Below are positions 47,676 through 59,220 of a DNA stretch of 64,000 nt, one piece after another (positions within the stretch are counted from its first letter, which is position 1; each line of letters opens with the position of its first letter). Made by a program: the position numbers and the translations under genes. This stretch comes from Nemania diffusa. Lineage: Eukaryota > Ascomycota > Sordariomycetes > Xylariales > Xylariaceae. The notes beneath the pieces were generated by a model. It ran no database searches and had not been told where the DNA came from. It saw only the letters and a program-made list of their open reading frames with translations. The stretch covers positions 558,001 to 622,000 of the forward strand of contig JBBPUQ010000007.1 of the NCBI GenBank assembly GCA_038501195.1, read 5' to 3'.

Positions 47676-50600
47676 TTTTTTTTTTTTTTTTTTTTTTGCT
47701 TTTTTAAATAAACGACTTAGTTAGTTAAACAACACTGTTATTATAGATATAAAGTTTTATATTTATTAAAAAAATATTATTATTTTTATTTTTTATATTA
47801 AATTTTTTAATTTATTTTATTTAAAACGTTAAATTTAATTTTTATATATATAAAAAAACTGTTAATATTACTAGTTCAAGTATTTTTATACTTTTATAAA
47901 TACTTAAATATTCTACTTTTTTTATAAGTATATACTTGCTATTTTTTATATAAATATATATTTATAATATTTTTATAACAATAAATACAATATTTTATAA
48001 CAAAAAAAATGTAACAATTAATAAACATAACAAACAAATGCTATAATATATAAAAATAGCAACTTTATATAAAACTTATTTATATTTGTACTATAGTTTT
48101 TTTTTGTAGCTTTTTTTTATATATATTTATTTTTAGCACTAGCTAACTTTAATTTTTTTTATATTGTTTAGCTATTTTTATATTGTTATATTTTTTATGT
48201 TATTTTTTTATATAAATTAATTTTAGTATTTTTTTATTTATTACTAAATCTATTTAATAAAATGTTTAAATTTGCAGCTATAGCACTAAGCAGTTAAATA
48301 TAGTGTTATAAAACTTATTAATAACAATAACGCATAACATAATATAAAGCAAAAAAAAAAGCAAAAAAAAAAGCAAGTAATTACAATTTTTTTATAAACT
48401 TCAATTTAGTTGATTTAAATATTATAAATAACTTTTACAGAATTAACGTTGTTGTTTTTATTTAAACTAATACAGCTTTTACTTTTTTTGTTGTTATTTT
48501 TACTAAAATATTTGCTTATTAATATTAGTTTATATTAAGCAATAAATATAAAACTGCTTTTATTATTTTTGTTATTTTTTTTATTTTTAAAAAAAAAAAA
48601 AACTTTTTTATTGCTTTTATTATTTTAGTTGTTAAATATAATAATTAAATATTTCAGCTATATAATAAGCTTATATTTTTAAAATACTTTTTTTGTATAT
48701 TTTTATATTAATAGTTCGTATTAAGTAATAAAAACAAATTATTTTTTGCTTTTAGTGCTACTTTTAGGCTTTTGTTTTTAATACTATTTAATTTTTATTA
48801 AAACTTATATATAAAGCTTTAGTTAATATTTACTTTTATATATAAAACTTTAATGTTTTATAATATTATAAAACAACTTACTGCTAATTTTTAATAGTAT
48901 AAATAAATATTTTTTATTTATTAAAATTTTTATATTAACTAAAGTATTTATATTTATTAAATACTTTTTTACTTTATTAATGTTATTTTTAATTTTAGCA
49001 GTATATTTTTATAAACTAGTTTTAATAACGTATTTACTATTAAAAATTTAAAAAATATTATTGTTTGTAAATTTAAAAACTTTTAGTTTTAAACTTTTAT
49101 TTTTAAATTTAAATACAACTTTATTTTTTATTGTATATTTTATATAAAAACATATTAGTTTTTATATAATAATAGAGAGTTTTTTTAGTTGTTTTTTTTT
49201 ATTAACAATTAATACTATGTTTATTTTATAAATAACTAAAAAATTGCAGTAATATTTGTAATAAGCTATAACAATAAAATAAACTTCGTTTATATAAATG
49301 TTATATATAATAAATTCTTTTGCTAAATCTATGTTTTTATTAAATATGATTTTATTTACTGCTAAATATATAAAGTTATTTAGATTTTTTGTATTAATTG
49401 TAGTTTTTAGTACTATAAATTCAAATATAAAAGTTGTTTTATTAAACAATGTTTTATATATTAAAGCAAAAAATATTAATAAATAAAGTGTTTTAATGTT
49501 TTGTAACTATAACTAGTAAATAATTATTAGTTTTTAAATAAAATTTATTACAAAATATATTATAATATAGAATATAATACTTTTAATTTTGTAAGCATTA
49601 ATGTTTTATTATATTTAAAAGAAAAAATCGACAAATAGTAAGTATATAAAAACTAGCTTAAACAAAAATTTAATAAATCAAGCTAATTTAAATTTTATTA
49701 TATATTATTTTTTTTTGCTGCAGTTGTAAATATTTTTATAACACTTTTTAATGTTACAAAAAAACAAAAATAAGCTTGAACAACATTTGTATTTTTTGTA
49801 CTATATTACAATAACTATATTACTTTATTAATATAAAATTAAACGCTAAGTTTGCGAATATAAATTAAAGTAAATAATATAAACAAAAGAATTAAAACAA
49901 TTTAGCTGTTTTATTTATATTGCTTTTAAAATAAACAATATAGCATTATTTTTGCAGATATTTATATTGATTATACTGTATTTTTAACTATATTGTTTAT
50001 TATTAAAGTAAATTTTGATTTTTTAGTTTAATTTGTTACTAACTATGCTTGAACTATTTTTTTTACAGTTTTATTTTTTGTATAAGTTTTAAATATTGTT
50101 TTTTAGTTTTTAGAATATATTATAAAAGTTTACTATATTTAACAAAAAAAGCAGTGTTATAAATTTTAACAAATATAAAGCAAAAAATTTAAAAATATAT
50201 ACAAACTTTTTATAAACTAATTTTAGTTTTAAAATATAGCGATTTAGCTTTAAGTTTGTTTTTTTATACTATTGCAAAAGTTATACAATATATAAATATT
50301 ATTTAGTAAAAAGTACTAACATTATATTATTAATTTATACAAAAATGTTTGAACTAATTATACTTTTTTAAAAGTTTTTACTAAATTTAATAATATTTTA
50401 TTAAATTATTAAGCAGTTTTATATTATTAAAAATATTAAAAGATTTAAATATTAATATTTAAATGATTTATTAAATTAGCAATAGTAGTTTATAAAAAAT
50501 ATAAATGTAATAAAAAAATTACTGCTTTTATAAAACATAAAAAATTTATAGCTTTTTATATATTAAATTTTATTTAAAATTTAAGCTTTTTATATAATAT

Positions 50601-51118
50601 AAAATAACTGTTTATTTTTATAAGCAATAAATTAAACTTTGTTATTTTATTTTGTTTAAAAAACTAGTTTTATATTAAATTTTATAATTTTGAGTTTATT
50701 TAATATAGTATAAAAAATAATAATTTGTTTAAACAAAATATCGAAATTATTATTAAATATATTATTAATACTAAAAAATATAACAAAGATTTTAATAAAT
50801 TTAATATATAAAAAGTAATTATATATTAAGTTTTAAATAAAATTTGTTACAACAATAACATTATTATATTTAATTAATAAATAATATTTATTAAATAATA
50901 TTTTAAATTGCTATTATAAAATAAAACTAAAAACAATTTTAAATATTTTGTTATATAGTATAACTAAATTAATAGTTTTATTATTAAATATGTTTATAAA
51001 TATATTTTTTATATATTTTAAAACTTTAAGCTAAAACTTTTGTTATATAATATTGTATATATAACTATATTACAAAAATAGAAATTAATAAAAATACTAG
51101 CATTTTATATTAAAGTAT
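38477..51118. other. RIP-destroyed repeat interior, left of the gypsy insertion
   Basis: 12.6 kb of extreme A/T. No intact gene. A minus-strand frame near 40,500 contains FFYINNINYLV, which could be a reverse-transcriptase Asp-Asp motif changed to Asn-Asn (perhaps a LINE), but flanking blocks are not convincing. Other contents are a 67-base T run (47631-47697), a less mutated patch at ~46545-47060, and a surviving 95-codon minus frame at 49449-49162 of unknown nature. Confidence 0.6.
47631..47697 (-). repeat. Poly(T) run of 67 bases, one A interruption
   Basis: T is unbroken except for one A at 47674. On the minus strand it is a poly(A) tract, as at the 3' end of a LINE or of a retroposed transcript whose body would lie at higher coordinates. 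A simple-repeat expansion is the alternative. Confidence 0.7.
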
Positions 51119-51393
51119 TAATAAGTGCAATTAAAAGTAGTTAAGTAAAGTAGTAGTAGAAAGTAAAATGTAAATTAAATAGAAAAAAGGACTTGCAGCA
51201 ATTTTTAAAACTTAAGGTTTAAGTGTGTGCGTAAATTTTTGTAAGTTTTTATAAGTTTTTATAAGTTCTTATTTAATTTACAAATGTATATAAGTGCTAC
51301 TTTTTTTATAAGTGCTAACTAATATAGCTTATTTTAAAAGTGCATTACTTTTATATAAGCTTTTTTATTTAGAACTTTTAAAAGTTTTTATTA
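51119..51393 (-). repeat. LTR of the nested gypsy element (3' LTR in its own orientation)
   Basis: A 275-bp direct repeat of 58946-59220. Shared landmarks are AAGTGCAATTAAAAGTAGTT near the start and CAAGTGCTA-type/AAGTGCTAAC words later. Ends are TTAATAAG and TTATTA. Differences from the other copy are transitions. Confidence 0.85.
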
Positions 51394-53959
51394 AAATGTT
51401 AAATATAAAAAAGTGCTTTGGTAACTTTATTAATTATTAAGTTATAAACTTATATAGTTTATTTTTTTTTTTTGTTTTGTTTTTTTGCAGCTTGCTTACT
51501 TTTTTTTTATTTTTTTTAAACTTAACTGCTTTAAGCGCAGCTGTTTTTTTTTGTAAAAAAAGCTTATATTGTTTTTAGTATTTCTTAATTAGTTTAAGTA
51601 TATGCTGTAATTAATATTTTATATATTACTGATTATATTTGTAACTTTATTTTTTTTATTTAATAAAATAGTCGAATTTGTTTTTTTTGCAATTTAAACA
51701 GTAATAAAGTAGTGTTTTAACTTTATAAACTTTTTTATTTTTTGCGTTTTTATTAAAGTGTTAGTTAGTTTTAACTAGTTTAAAAAAAAGCACAGTATAA
51801 TAAAAGAAGTTATTATTATTATATATTAGGTACAATTAAACTATTAACATAACAGAATAAATATAGTAGTGCTTAAAAAAATTTAACTTGTAAATTAAAT
51901 TACTGATTTTTTGTTTAATAGTTTATAAGCTTGCTTTTTGTTGAAAGTACTTTTAAAAAAGCTGTTTAAGTAAGTAGTAGCTGTTATATAAACGCAAAAA
52001 TACTTTGTTTTTAATTTTAAATTTAAGTACGCAATGTTTGCAGTTAAAGTGTTTTTTAGCTTGTACTGCAGCAAAGTTTATTGCTAATTTAGCATTTTGT
52101 TTTAAATAGTTATGTATTATTTGCATGTTTTTAAATATATGTTGATTATTTTTAGTACTAATAATTACGTTTAAAAAACTTAATAATTTAAACTTAAATA
52201 ATTGTTTATAGAAAATAAATTATATAGTTTATAATTGTGCAATGTTAAAGTTTTACTATAAAACAGAAGCTAATTAAATTTAGTTTAATTCAAAGTTAGT
52301 AAAATTGTAATATTAAATCGCAATTTTTACAGTTTGGTTTTTGTGCTTAAATAGGCTATTTTTTTAAAAATAGTATACAGTTGTTATTAAAAGCTTTATA
52401 TTTAGTGTTTTTTAAATATTTTACTAAAGCTTTAATATAAATTTATAGTTATAGTCAAAAATAATTTTTTTTAAAATTTTTCAATTATTTAGTAATAGTT
52501 GTTTAGTTAATATAGTTGTTTAATTTTTAACTAAATACTTTTTATTGCTAAAAATAAGCAAGTTTTTTTTAGAAATATAACAAGTAACAGTTATTATACA
52601 ATTGTATGTTTTGTAGTATTTATGTTTTTTTAATTGCTACAGTGTTTCAATAGTATTAATTAAAAATAAAGCTAAAATAAAATCAATTGTAATAGTTTGT
52701 ATAAATAAAACATAAGTTAGTTAAATTAGTTAAAAACTTTTAATTAGTTTTTAACAGTTTGTTTGATTAAATTTGCACTTTAGATAGCATTTTATGTATT
52801 TTTTTATTAATTATGCTTTATAATAAATAAAGTAGTTTTTAAAATTATTTATTATATGGTTTAGCTTTGCGTAGTATTTTTTGTTATATATTGCTTTTAA
52901 TATATGTTTTATTATGCTATAAAATATGCATAGTTTTTTAACTTTAGCGTATGTGTTGTAAATTAGTCTGTTTATAATGCAGAAAAAGTAGCTAAGCTTA
53001 AAAAAATTTACAACGTTTTTGTTAGTATTATTGTGTTGATTTTTATTAGTGTATAATTTTTTTAGTATTTTTTTGTATCTAGAGTTAAACTTATAAGCTT
53101 TTTAAAAATTGGTTTTTTAAAAGTTGTTTATAATAGCTTTAGCAGTATGCTTTACAATGTTTTATACAAAATTTAAAACTGCTGGTTTATTAAAGCGTTT
53201 TAACTTTTTGTTTTTTTTTATAACGTTTTTTATAGTTTAAAAGCAACTTAGTACATTTAAAACGTAGTTTAAGCAGCTTAAAAAATAATAAACTTAAAAT
53301 TTGTACTAAAATAAATAAACTAAAAAGTTTACTAGTTAGTTATTTGCTTAATTAGTTGCAAAAATATTTAATATTGTTTAATTTATAATGCTTTTAGTAG
53401 CAAAGTAATTTATAAATATTATTACTAGTTGCTTATTAAACTGTATTATTGTTTAAAACTTTTTAGCTGTTTAAATTAAGCATATAACTTTAAGCTTAAA
53501 AAAACTATAATGCGTTTTTGCTTAAAATAAACAACAATTTAAGTATATTATAAGTTAAACTTTTATAAAAAAAATAGTTTTATTTAGTTGCTATTTATAT
53601 TTGTTAACATAAAATATTATTACTTTAAAGCTATATTAAAGCAATTTATTTACTTGCAAATATAGTGTTTTGTTAAGATTGTAGTAATAAATTGTAGTTT
53701 TGTTATATATTGCTTTTTGTACTGCTTTAAAAAATAACTATTTGGTGTTAATAGGCTTATAAAAAGTAAATTAGCAGTATTTTTTGTATTAGTTTAAGTT
53801 TCTGTTAATTATGTGCTTTTTTTGCTTTTTTTTTGTAAAAAGTTCAGTTTTACGTTTTTATAAAAGTTTAGCTAATTGTATATAGTAAAGTAAAAGATTG
53901 TAGAAAAAACCACTAGTACTAAAATATTGTTTTAACGCTTTTAAGCTGTTTAAAAAAAC

Positions 53960-54520
53960 AAAGTTTTAAAAAGCTTGCATATGTTTCGCTGTAGTTAACA
54001 TTTTTAAAGCGTTAATATAAAACTTAAGCAACTTAACTAAAAAATACTTAATAAAAGTTTTTTTTAAAGCTATAGCAATATTATATAATTAAAATAAGCT
54101 AAATATAATGTTTAAATGTTTAATATAGTTAGTAAAGTTATTTAAATAAATAATAATATTATTAATAAATACGCAATAATAGTATAAATAGCAGCAAAAC
54201 AACTTATTTATATATTTTTAAGCATAAACAAATAAATTGCAAAATTTTATAAAAGCAACATTTGATTTTTTTATTTTTTAAAAGCTAACAATAGTAAATC
54301 GATTGTAGTAGCAAAAGTATACTTTAAACTAGTAAAAAAACCTAGTTGTATTAATAACTATAATATATTGTTTGTTTAATAAGCTATTTATTATGTTTTG
54401 CTGCAAAAAAAAAAAGTAATTGTTTAATATTATAACTTTATTAAGTGTTTTTAAATTTATAATTATTTAGCTTTTGTTTTAGTTATAAACTTTTTTTTAT
54501 ATTATAAAAACAAAGTAAGC
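53960..54520 (-). pseudogene. Ty3/gypsy reverse transcriptase remnant
   Basis: Reading the minus strand, the frame gives CVFINNIIIYLNNFTNYIKH, the gypsy block CVxIDDIIIYSDDFxDHxxH with Asp turned to Asn (FINN at 54169-54158). It continues as ALKKTFIKYFLVKLLKFYIN and ALKMLTTAKHMQAF, matching the fungal gypsy block KxxFxxPSVxLLGFxVxALGxxTxxERxxAF. Upstream, LVYA/FCNLFVYAxKYIN fits the segment before the active site. Asp-to-Asn, Ser/Pro-to-Leu/Phe and Gly-to-Lys/Asn changes are those expected of RIP. Non-functional. Confidence 0.83.
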
Positions 54521-56499
54521 AAAAAATGTTGTTTTATTAACTTATAATATATGTTTTTTTTTATATAGCTTGTTATATATTATATTAAAAATATTTATGT
54601 TGTGTTTGCTTAAAAAATATAAATGTATGTTTAGCTTTTGTTTTTGCTAATTGTTAACAAAAAAAACTTTAAGCTGTTTATTTTTAAATATATTTACTTT
54701 GCTTTTATTAGTTTAAATATTATATGTTTTAACAATGTTTGCAAATTTAACTGCTTTAAATATATATTTAAAATAAATACGCATATTTTTTTTAATAACA
54801 GTTTTAAAAAAATTTATAAGTATTTTTATATTTAACAAAGTATAAATGTTTATAATTTTAAGCTTTAAAAGCTTGTTAAAAACTAAAATATATAACTTGC
54901 TAATAAAAGTTGCGTTTGTATTTATAACTATATTAAATATAGCGTTAAAAAAAAAAATACTTAAAAGCTGTATATTTTTTATTTAATTTTTGCTTTTTAT
55001 TAGTGCGTAGTTAGTTGTATTTATAAAAGTTAGTATAATAGTAGCGTTTTTTAGCTTTTTTATGCTATGTGTTAATTTATTAAGTATGTTATTAGTAGCA
55101 ATAGTAGTAATAATTAAAAACATTTTAAACTTAGTGTTTATAAGTACTAGCAAATTAACAAAAGCTAAAAATTTAAACTTAACTATTTTAAATAAAAAAA
55201 CTAATAATGTAGCTGCTGCAAATATAAAAGTTTTAAAAGCTAGCTTTTATAAGCTAATATAGCTTCTGCTATTGTAATTTTTGCAAATTTGTTTCAACTT
55301 AATTTTATAATTTATTTTAACAAAAGCTTTTAAGTTATTTACAACTAGTACAACTTTAGATGTTTTTGCATCAAAAGTTATATTTATTGCGTTTTTGTAA
55401 ATAGCTATAAAACAAAAGCTATAATTTGCAAGCAAAAGTTTGTATTTAATTTGTAAATATATGCTTTTATTGCTTTATAGTATAACAAAATATATATTAA
55501 TTATTTTGTGTATATATTTTTTACTTTGTATAAAAACTTTAAATAGTATAGTAAAATTGTTTAAATTGCAAAAAGTAATAATATTACTTAAGTAATTAAT
55601 AACAACGTTGTAAGCTTAAAAAAAGTTATTTTTAAAAAGTATATTTAGCTACAAATAGTTGTTTACTATTTATTTTTTTTTTTTATGCTTAATAATTTTA
55701 AGCTTTTTTTTTATGTTTACTTTTTGTATATAAAATGTAAATTTTGCTTATTTTATAAAAGCTACTTTTGTATTGCTAATTATAGTTATGCTATTTTTTT
55801 TTTTGTTTATAGTATGTTTAAAAGTTTTTATATATAACTAGCTAATTATAGTATTGTTTATACTAAAATTAATGCAAATTTATATGTTTGCGTTAGTAAA
55901 TTTTGCATATGCATTAATATGTAAATATATATAGTTTAAGTATAAAGTTTTGTTATAATAGTTAAAACTAAACGCTTTAACAACAAAAATGTCTGCTTTA
56001 GTAACTTTAACAAATTTAGTATGTATAAAAAAATTAGAAATAATTATTATAGTAGCTAGTTTTTTATTAAAAGTTTTTAAAACTAAAAATAAGCTTAAAG
56101 TATTTTTAAGTTTATAAATAATATTGTTTTTAGCAAGCTAGTATGTTTTAAAGTACTAAAATAATATGTTATGTAAAAATATTTTTATAGTGTAATAACT
56201 GTATATTTAACAAGTAAAGTTTATAAAAAATAAAGTTAAAATTTTTTTTAACTAGTGCTTTTTTTTATACTTTTTTAAGTGCAACTTAAAAGTACTAGTA
56301 AACTTATATTATTTATAACATTTATAATATATACAGTTAAAGTTTAAAACATAAAAAAAAAATTAACTATTATTTTTAAGTTTTAAAAACAAAGCTTATT
56401 TTTTCGACTTTTTTTTAGTGTTTTTTTTTAAAAAGTATATATAGTTTTTTTTTTTTTTTTTGTTGCAACGCTTTTTTTTATAACGCCGCTTTTATTTGC

Positions 56500-56760
56500 G
56501 ATTGCTATTACAATTATAGTTGCAATTATAGTTGTAGTTGCAATTATAGTTTTAATTATAATCGCGTTTGCAGTTGCAGTTGTAGTCTCTTTTTTGTAAG
56601 CGGTAACTTTTGCAATAGCTGTTACAGTAGCTACTATAGTTGCAATTACAGTTTTTGTTTTAGTAGCAATAATTGTAACTACAATTTTAGCTACTATTAT
56701 AATTGCTGTTTTAGCTATATTAACAATAAAATTTGTTACTAAAACGTCGTTTTTGTTTAT
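56500..56760. repeat. Degenerate CAATTATAGTTG-type tandem repeat in the gypsy interior
   Basis: A 12-13-base unit recurs (TTGCAATTATAGTTG, GTAGTTGCAATTATAG), followed by a related stretch with GTAGCTACTATAGTTGC. It sits between the presumed gag and reverse-transcriptase parts of the gypsy remnant, so it could derive from a low-complexity protein linker. Confidence 0.55.
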
Positions 56761-58945
56761 AACTATAATAATTAAGCTAACAATTAAACTTGTTATATAA
56801 AAGTTTTAAAATTTATATTAGCTTTTAAATAGCTATGTTAAAAAAATATTTTATTTTAAACTTTATGCTAAAATATTGTTTTGTAGCTTTTTGCTTAAAG
56901 CTATAACAAGCTTTTTTAATTTTTTGCATATATTTTTTTAGTATATTTTTAAATTTAAGTAAACAAATATAATTTATAATAGCTTTGTTTTATTAATTAC
57001 AAATATTTTTTATAATATTTTGTTAATTAAAGTTATTTTATTTAAAAGTTTTATTAACTTGTGTATATTTTAACTTGCGTTAAATAAATTAAAGCAATAT
57101 GTTTTAGTTTTTAGTAATATTGCATAAACAAAAAAAGCTACTTAAAAACTTCTGTATAATTTAACTAAAACAAATTTTAAAACAATTTTTTAGCTTTTTT
57201 AATATTTTATTAAAGCTAGCTTTATAAAAAATTCGTTTGTTATTTGTACTAATTTTGTTGTTTTATTAAAGCAATGTTAATTTAGCTAGCAAATAATTAA
57301 ACATTAAAAATATTTAATTAATGTTTAACAGTATTAAACTTTTAATTAAAGCGTTAATGTAGTTTACAAAAAAGTAAACATTTATATAAATAATGTTTTT
57401 TTTGTTAGTAACTATTTTTTAGTTGTTAAAGTCTGCTTATTTAAAGTTAAATATACCAATGTTGTTATATTTAATTTTGTATATACTGCTTTTAGTAAAG
57501 CTTAAATCTGCTTTAAAAGTAATATAATAAAAGTTATGTTTATGCTTTAAAATAAAGTTATTATTATTGTTATTAAAATTGTTAAAAAAATTTTTTTTAA
57601 CACTAGTGCTTTTAAAAAAAAGTAGCTGCTTTTTAATAAAAATAGGTGCAGAAATAAATGCAGAAGTAAAAGTAAAATCTGGTTTAAGCGCAGGCAAAAG
57701 TGTAAAATTAGCGCTAAGCTAAAACGCAAGCGCGTTAAAATTTATTAGTAGCTTAAACGTTTAGTTACAAAAAAAGTTGCTAGCAAGCAAAAAAAGCAAA
57801 AGTATAAAAAAAAAAAAAAAAGTAAACAATAGCGTAAGCATGTTAAAATATTTAATGTAAGCTTTTTAGTTTGCTTTTATAACAAAGTTAGTTTTAGCAG
57901 TTAAACTATATGCTTTTTTTTAAAAATTAAAAAATTTATTAAGCTTTTTTATTATATTATTATTTAACTTTTTGTGTTTTTTTAGCGTTATTTGTTAGTT
58001 AATTAATATTGTTTTTAAGCAATTTATTGTTTGCTTTATTATTTTTATATTTTGCTAAAGTAAATTATAATCAAAAGTTTATAACTATATAACATTATAT
58101 ATGTAATTAATAGTAAGTTTATTAAGTCCAAACTTAGCTAAAGCAATAGCAACTATATTAGCGCTAAAAGTTTTTAACAAGCAATTAAATTTAAATCAAT
58201 TTTGCATAAATTAGTTAGCTAAATTAAAACGCAAACTATTAAGCAGTAAGTTTAGCGTTTTATTTAGCAAATGTTTAAAAAAAGCATTTTTTTTTTTTTT
58301 TTTTTTATTTTTAGTTTTAGTTAACATAATAAAAATAATATAAAATAAACTATAAATAGTAAAAATATTTACGTAATTATTAATTAAAGCATATGTATTT
58401 TTAAGTAACTAGTTAAATAAAAAAATGCTTTATACTTTAGATAGACTTTTTTTAAAGCATATATACTTTTAGTTAAATTGTTAAGCATACTTTAACAATT
58501 GTTTTTTTTTTTGTAATCTGTTAAAAAACCAAGCGTATATACTTTAATAAAAAAGATCTGTAAGCGTTTGCAAAAGCAATAAATACTATTGCAATAAAGC
58601 ACGCTTTTATAGCTAAGCACGCTATTATTTTTTAAAATGCAAAAAAATATTGTTAAGTTTGCTTTTTATACTAATATATTAAATTATTTACAAAACTTAA
58701 CAAAAATATAAAGCAAAGTAATATTAAATAAAAATAGTGCAAAAAAATCAAGCTGCTAAAGCGCTAAATATTTTTGCAGTATTAATACTTGCTTTGTTTA
58801 AATTAGTTATAGCAATTTAGCGCAAATATGTACGTGTATACTACTGCCGACAAAAAAAGTCTTTTCGACTTTAAAAAATCTAAAAAATAATAATATAGTA
58901 ATAGTTTAATTTAGTTTTACAATAAAACTGCAAAAAGCACTAATT

Positions 58946-59220
58946 TAATAAGTGCAATTAAAAGTAGTTAAATAAAGTAGTAATAAAAAGTAAAATATAA
59001 ATTAAATAAAAAAAAAAACCTGTAGCAATTTTTAAAACCTAAAGTTTAAATATATGCATAAATTTTTATAAGTTTTTATAGGTTCTTGTAAGTCCTTATT
59101 TAATTTACAAGTATATGCAAGTGCTACCTTTTTTACAAGTGCTAACTAGTATAGCCTACTTTAAAAGTGCGTTACTTTTATACAGGCTCTTTTATCTAAA
59201 ACCTTTAGAGGTTTCTATTA
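58946..59220 (-). repeat. LTR of the nested gypsy element (5' LTR in its own orientation)
   Basis: It partners 51119-51393. The right half keeps more cytosines (CTAGTATAGCCTACTTTAAA, TACAGGCTCTTTTATC) than its partner, so the outer half of this copy escaped more mutation. Confidence 0.85.

Larger units (their letters stand above)
51119..59220 (-). mobile_element. RIP-degraded Ty3/gypsy retrotransposon nested in the island
   Basis: Direct repeats of 275 bases at 51119-51393 and 58946-59220 bound 8.1 kb. The coding strand is minus, shown by the reverse transcriptase at ~54.0-54.5 kb. The minus strand is A-rich here, as the coding strand is in the copia element. Gag would lie near 57-58 kb, where a minus frame of ~86 codons stays open (57697-57437), and integrase near 52-53 kb; neither was proved. 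The interior keeps more G and C (for example 57660-57740 and 58800-58870) than the surrounding island, suggesting less RIP. Target duplications could not be recognised in the mutated flanks. Confidence 0.85.

Noticed and set aside
38477..51118. CRISPR-like array from repeated short AT words
   Set aside because: The repeats are irregular in spacing and sequence, and this is a eukaryotic nuclear sequence.
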